Assembly: GCA_038373885.1 (NCBI GenBank)
Contig: JAWZYV010012396.1
Coordinates: 372,001 to 436,000 of the forward strand
Length of the DNA: 64,000 bases
Direction of reading: 5' to 3'
Source: Cheiracanthium punctorium
Taxonomy: Eukaryota; Arthropoda; Arachnida; Araneae; Cheiracanthiidae
In this document: one piece after another, positions 58,635 through 64,000 of the stretch
How the letters are laid out: each line of letters opens with the position of its first letter
How positions within the stretch are numbered: the stretch's first letter is position 1
Program-made: the position numbers and the translations under genes
Notes under the pieces: generated by a model
The model's input: only the letters and a program-made list of their open reading frames with translations
The model's database searches: none
What the model was told of the DNA's origin: nothing

Positions 58635-58810
58635 CAGAGGAACCAGCTAAAGTGACCACTTTGACAAAGAGACCACCTGTTTATAGTGAGAACTTTTATA
58701 AATTTTCACTTTATAATTACCAAATTTTTCTATCTTTGTAAGGTTGCTATCTTTATAGGATGGCCAGTTTTGCTGATCCCGATGGTGGTCACATTAGACA
58801 GGCTATACTG
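58635..58810. mobile_element. 176-bp pogo-like miniature element
   Basis: TA-flanked (58633-58634 and 58811-58812). The inverted ends are CAGAGGAACCAGCTAAAGTG and, reverse-complemented, CAGTATAGCCTGTCTAATGTG, with GTGACCAC shared internally. TA duplication and CAG termini fit Tc1/mariner, pogo group. Confidence 0.7.
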
Positions 58811-59094
58811 TAATTTAATTTCTGTTTTTTGATTCTCAATAACACTTTTTTGATGCGATTTTAGGTTTTAAGGATAGTTCATCTAGTCTAACTTCGTGTG
58901 ATATTTCTCTTTTTGAAAAATATCTGTATAAAACAACATTTAAAAAAATCCTTTTAGGTTATAAATTGAGTAGATTTAAATTGCAAAATTACAAGAGTTT
59001 GAAGCTTGGTGCTTTGCTACATAAATGAAAATTGCTTCAAATGTTGGAAGATATGTTTTATTACAAAGGCATTACATAATAGGAAATATCGTGT

Positions 59095-59825
59095 AAAATT
59101 CTCCTTGTTTCTCCGTATAACGAAATATTTAATCGTAACGTATGCCTAAGGCATAAATAACATTAAAAGCACTCTCCATGTAACGAAGTGCTTGTCTCCC
59201 TATAACGAATTTGTCTAACTTATCCTCTGATGTTTTTCTCTTTTTTTTTGGAGAAAGTTTTTAACTTTGAGCTTTTAATTCTCACAAACCACGTGCAGAA
59301 ATCCTCTGGCCCTGGTCATTCCAGGAATAAAATGTCAAAACCACATCATTCCAAAATGCTACAATCATTCGAAACCATTAAAAGATTTACAAATGGAAGA
59401 AAACGCGCTGAAAAAAGTGCCAGACTTACTTTTTTCAGCGCGCTTTTAAAATGTGAAAATATTTATGAAAATGTAACATCAAGGAATGCAAAGAAATGCA
59501 AAATAATGGGATTTTACCAATAAAATTAACGTAAGTAGCACTACATATTTTATTGTCTAAATTCGATAATTGTTTTTACTTTTGAACATTTCAGTTATTC
59601 ATTGAAAAGAAAGGAAAAGTAAATTTAAAAAAATATATATATAATATACACTAATTCATTTATAACTGAAAGTCATACTTAAATACTTTAAAAATTGAAA
59701 TAACTAAAAAGCTCGTATTATTTACTGAAATAGCACCAAAAATCTCGAATCTCTTTACAACGAAATTTTCTCTATTGCGAATTTGTTAACTGGAACCAAG
59801 CGAGATCGTTATTGAGAGATTCTAA
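59095..59825. repeat. Decayed pogo/Tigger-like element
   Basis: CTCCGTATAACGAAAT near 59110 and the reverse-complement-like region CTCTTTACAACGAAAT and GCGAGATCGTTATTGAGAG near 59750-59816 suggest eroded inverted ends with TATAACGAA motifs. A 97-codon open frame (59230-59523, +) between them is basic and asparagine-rich and has no recognised domain. Confidence 0.35.
59404..59442. repeat. 15-bp perfect hairpin
   Basis: CGCGCTGAAAAAAGT (59404-59418) pairs perfectly with 59428-59442 around a 9-nt loop. Confidence 0.9.
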
Positions 59826-62800
59826 TATATATCAAGACCAGCTAATTTGTATTTACTGTGTAATAGTGAATCGTTTGCTGTAAATAAAGTTATAACTAAG
59901 CCAAGTAACCCATACTCTCCACACACGCATTTTGCAGTCTCCATTTTGTGAGAATAATCTATGTAAAGACGAATCCCACGTGAGCTTGCAAAAGCTCGTG
60001 TTCAGAAATTATGTAATCAAATACGCAGCACTCACATAGCTTTTATTCCCTCTTATTGGAAATGAAAGGAAAAAGGAAAAAAAAAACAATTTCCAGGAAA
60101 CCCGACTTTCTTAACAGAAACAACTGCATGCTGCTACCGCCCTTACGAAAAGGTCATTTACATAAACAGGTAGAGGTGTGAGCATGAAGCTTTTAAGGAA
60201 ACACCTGCTTAGCAGATTAAGACAGAATACTCTTGCCACCAATGCTTACATATTTTTAAGCTTATGAGTGTGACTAGACTGCCTCACACAGTGCGGCTTT
60301 TCCAGGCGTAGGCAGGTGTCGTTGGGATTTTAATATAGGTTGTCTTTGTACCTGTGTAATTAAAGTATATTATCTCAGAGGTGTGCTTCATTTAGAAATG
60401 CGATGGGTAGGCCTTTTCAGTGCTTAGAATAAGAAGGGGATCTTATTAAAGGCGTATTTTAAAGTTCGTTATTAATGACTGTATGAAGGTGCTGGAGAAA
60501 AATGTTAAATAAGGCATTGGTTGTCATGTTTAAATGACTTTTTGATACTTTTTTTTATATAAGAGTCTATGAAATGAATATATATGAAGCACTTTTAGAG
60601 CTTAAGGCTTTATATTTCTTACATTTGATGTCTCAGTAATTTCTCAGTTTAGACAAAGATAAACAAACAAAAAAGTGACTAAACAGTTTTATTTTGCATA
60701 TTGTCATTAATTTTAAACAGTAAAAAATTAATTAAAATACACGAAGATGTATGAATCAATAAAAACTACGATATTTTCTTATTGAAAATATGAGAATAAA
60801 TAAATAAATATTTTTTTTTCTTATTTTGAAGTATCAAATTTTAGCATTCATCTAAAACTTTCTTATAAGATAGGAATTTATTTTATTAATAATAATCTTT
60901 TCCATTACTTTATGTGCTAATAAAATATTTTTTTTTATATTTTCCTTCTTTTTTGTCGGTTTTTTGTGTCATTAAGAGAAAGGTGATTATTGAAAGAGCA
61001 AAGTATTTTATTTTATTTTTTTTAAATAAATTTAGATGTGATGTTAAGACATATAGTGTTTTAACAGTATTTATTTATTTCAAGAAAATTCTAAAGATTC
61101 TTGATTGACAGCCGGAGTGTCAAAATTCGTGTTTACATCAAAAGAAACAAAATATTTAATATTGTTAAATGTAATAATTATGACATTTTTATAATTTTAA
61201 GGAATCTGATTTTAAAAAGCTGTTGAAGAGGCTTAATATTTTAATATTGAATAATGCAATAAGAGTTGGTTTATAAAAATACTTCATCAATTTTTAGTTT
61301 TTTTAAACTTTTCCAAAGTTTTCTGCAATTGCCCGAAATAAATATAAAGGTAACACACTACCCACACTAGTTTATTGAAATTATTGTTTAGACAAAGACA
61401 TGCCTTTCTATAGCTATAAACTCCCTCTCAATACAGAGCTTCGAATTTCGTGGTTCCATTCTATTGCGGTTCATGACCTATTTAAAAGATGGGGGAGGGG
61501 GAGGAGAATTCTTTATTTGAAGCATTTGCTTTATTTTTTTTTCTTCAAATGTATATTTACCAATTTCTTGGTTAGTTATTTTGATAATTTAAACTGTATT
61601 CTATTCAAAAATATTTCTTGGCAGTCCTAAATATATTTTTCTATCAAGTGAAACAAACCGATTTTCTAATAACTGTAAAAGAAAAGTTTGTAAAATAGTC
61701 AGCTACGATGACGCATCTACTAGAGATACTGTGTTACCTGAAGTCGTGACGTCAGACGATCAGTAAGCTTACTTTTCCTGCCTGTACAGTAAGTAGATCT
61801 TATTCTTTCATTCTTGAACAAACAATATGTGATATTTTCATGAGTTTAGTAGCTGGGTGTAATAACTGTGGGTGTGTAATTGACATATAATATTTGCAAT
61901 GTTTAATATGCATAAATTTCACGTTCAATGCCTAATATTTATACATTTCACGTTCCAATAAAGTTAGAAACTTTTTTTTTGTTGTGAACAGTTTTTCTAT
62001 GCCCTAATTACAAAAATATTCAATTTATAAATAAAGAATCCCATTTCGCGCAAATTCGCTTATTTCAATAGAGTCTGAAAACGGATTTAGCTCTAAAGAA
62101 CCGTCAAATATAGAGTTTTTTGAATTAGCGTTTTCTAGAAGAACAAAATAAAAAGCTGAGTTTCAAAGTTTCGCTGTTTCTAGTACAAAAAGTATGGATG
62201 AAAGTCATATTGAAAAATGTCCTCTAGATTACAGTAAAACTTTTATGAAATATTTCGTGGAGTAACATTTTCTGTACCTGAACGTAAAATACCTAGAAAG
62301 AGAAAGAAAAACAAATAAATGAAATATACATCCATGATATCGTGAGTTAGGAGAACTAGTACACCATTTCAATTCCGCATGTCTAGAACAATCTTCTTAT
62401 TCCGTCTTTCTTTTAAAAAATGTTTGATGCATGTATATATATCGTATGTATAAGTTTTTTTTGCCAATCTATTTCCTATATTGCCAAAAGCAAGGAGATA
62501 TGTAACTAGAAAAAAAAAAAAAACATAGCGTTCATAAAATTTTACAAGAAGGCACACTCCCAACGTGTGGACATTGAAAAACACGTTTTCTGTAGATTTT
62601 CGAATCATAGAAAAGGAGCAATAGACGGTCAAGAAAAAATGGCAAAAAAATGTTCCTTTTGAGTTCCATGCAGGCTTTCTTGTTCATCTCTTTTTCTGCA
62701 ATGTTATATCTGTAAAAGCTGTTTTCAAAAGTACTTTTGAGTATTAGTCTTTATGTTTGCAATATTTGTAAAGTGTTTTTCGTAGTGCTTTTTTATATAT

Positions 62801-63965
62801 CTGATATAAATATATATGTGAACATTTTTTTATTCCTCCTCTAGCGAGAAAGGGCAACATTTGTATTATTTCGTTTCATGTTTTGAAACAGTTACTGGAA
62901 TGCGTTGTGTATTACACTGGGAGTGCATTATAATAAAGTGTGCTGTCGATATCAGCTGAAAAGGGGACTGTTCCAAAATTGATCCAAAGATTCCATCCTC
63001 GTGTTATTGAATGGCGGAGTAGAGATTGTAGATTTATGTACGTGCCTCGGGGTAATAACTTTAAAAGCACATTGAGATGAAGATTAAACTAGGTTCAATA
63101 TTTTCATTGCTTTTATTTGCTAAAATATATTTCGTGTATGCTGTTAAGTGCTTATAGGATTATTTGGGTAAATGTTTGTATTTAATCATCTAAGTTCTGG
63201 AGCATTTAGTTTTATTTGAAAGCAAATTCTTGCCTGGATTTTGTTATTAAGGATCATTTTTCATTATATATTAGCTTGCAGAGCTTTAAACGGAGTTCCT
63301 CAGCGTTTTCATTTATTTCTGAATAAATTTAACGACATTCTTTTATGCTGACGTAAGGAGTACGAAATACTGATTAGCATTTTGCTTATTAAGTTCTTTT
63401 AATACCTTTAGTGTTTTAGTTCTATCTTATGAGGCAGTGTTATTGACATCAATTTAAATGTATATTCATTCATTTGGACTTGAAATTTGTCCAAATAATT
63501 TAAAAAGAAGTCTGTGTCCTGTGCTTTTTTAAATGGAGCTATTTCGTATATTTCAGATATAAATGCAAACTTTTGACATTAATTTTTCTCTATATATCTG
63601 AAAATTAAGTGAGTGCTAATGAACTGTTTTTTGAATCGATTAGTCCTGCACATTAAATATGTTTAAACTGGTTATTTAAAAAAACAATATTTTTTACATT
63701 TTTAAATAAGCATTTTTAGAATTATCAAAAAGTTATTTAGTTTCTTTTTAAACAATTGAAATTTTCGATTTAATACCAAGCAATCTATTGTAATTATATT
63801 TTATACGATACACTTCGTGAAAAAAAAATTTAAAACTATTACTTTTCTTATGCATGTGTTTGCGGATTCAATGTCCTTCATACTCAAATGATACCCCTGT
63901 AGGTACCGATTTCAGGTGTTAGGTCTCTCATCTGAAACTTATTGAAAATTAGGAGACCAGTCATA
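59826..63965. other. AT-rich sequence without recognised genes
   Basis: About 4.1 kb. The segment 60110-60360 is less AT-rich and could be a decayed repeat or regulatory element. A TGACGTCA palindrome lies at 61747-61754. No protein domain was recognised in the short frames. Confidence 0.4.
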
Positions 63966-63969
63966 CGGG

Positions 63970-64000
63970 GTAAAGTTGACCGTCCTTTGGGTGCCCTCAT
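63970..64000. repeat. Possible element end at window edge
   Basis: ACGGGGTAAAGTTGACCGTCC resembles the GGGGTAAAATG ends at 9801-10356. It is cut by the window end and cannot be confirmed. Confidence 0.25.

Noticed and set aside
1..64000. CRISPR array, operon or bacterial defence system
   Set aside because: No regularly spaced identical repeats with unique spacers, no operon-like gene spacing, and all recognised coding DNA is eukaryotic transposon sequence.

Overview
This is an AT-rich, repeat-dense stretch of a eukaryotic nuclear genome. Coding DNA is sparse and nearly all of it belongs to transposable elements. The mix of element families points to an arthropod, and probably a spider or other arachnid: a Ty3/gypsy element primed by tRNA-Lys, a THAP-type P element, hAT and Tc1/mariner-like miniature elements, tRNA-derived SINEs, and a long repeat ending in ACTTCCTTGTACG. 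The lineage is inferred; no host protein exon was recognised.

Layout. 1-17.5 kb: intergenic DNA with a duplicated 95-bp segment, several miniature inverted-repeat elements (3.4, 3.9, 10.6, 12.9, 14.4, 14.8 kb), a Tc1/mariner-like transposase remnant (3.0 kb) and a 131-bp near-perfect palindrome (4.4 kb). 17.58-23.68 kb: a full-length minus-strand Ty3/gypsy retrotransposon with two about 247-bp LTRs, a 4-bp target duplication, a tRNA-Lys primer site, a polypurine tract and one gag-pro-pol frame broken by six stop codons. 23.9-28.3 kb: a tRNA-like SINE, a tandem array interrupted by a clean 374-bp insertion, and a second copy of the 0.9-kb element seen at 12.9 kb.

28.84-33.62 kb: a 4.77-kb P-superfamily DNA transposon with 37-bp terminal inverted repeats, a 7-bp target duplication, a THAP DNA-binding ORF and an uninterrupted 711-codon transposase ORF, both on the minus strand. 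This is the best preserved coding unit in the window. 34.5-37.3 kb: a large repeat carrying a nested SINE and a nested 1.04-kb hAT-type element with a perfect 8-bp target duplication. 38-43 kb: a retroposon copy, two long-inverted-repeat elements that each keep only the C-terminal part of a Tc1/mariner-like transposase, and short tandem duplications.

46.56-46.99 kb and 49.68-49.87 kb: two GC-rich islands, each with a plus-strand splice-donor match. They are the best candidates for host promoters or 5' non-coding exons. 50-64 kb: AT-rich intergenic or intronic DNA with miniature elements, tandem duplications and hairpins.

The gypsy element cannot make a full polyprotein from this copy. The P element has ends and catalytic residues that look intact, but its DNA-binding and catalytic ORFs lie in different frames and would need splicing, or a frame-changing event, to give one protein.
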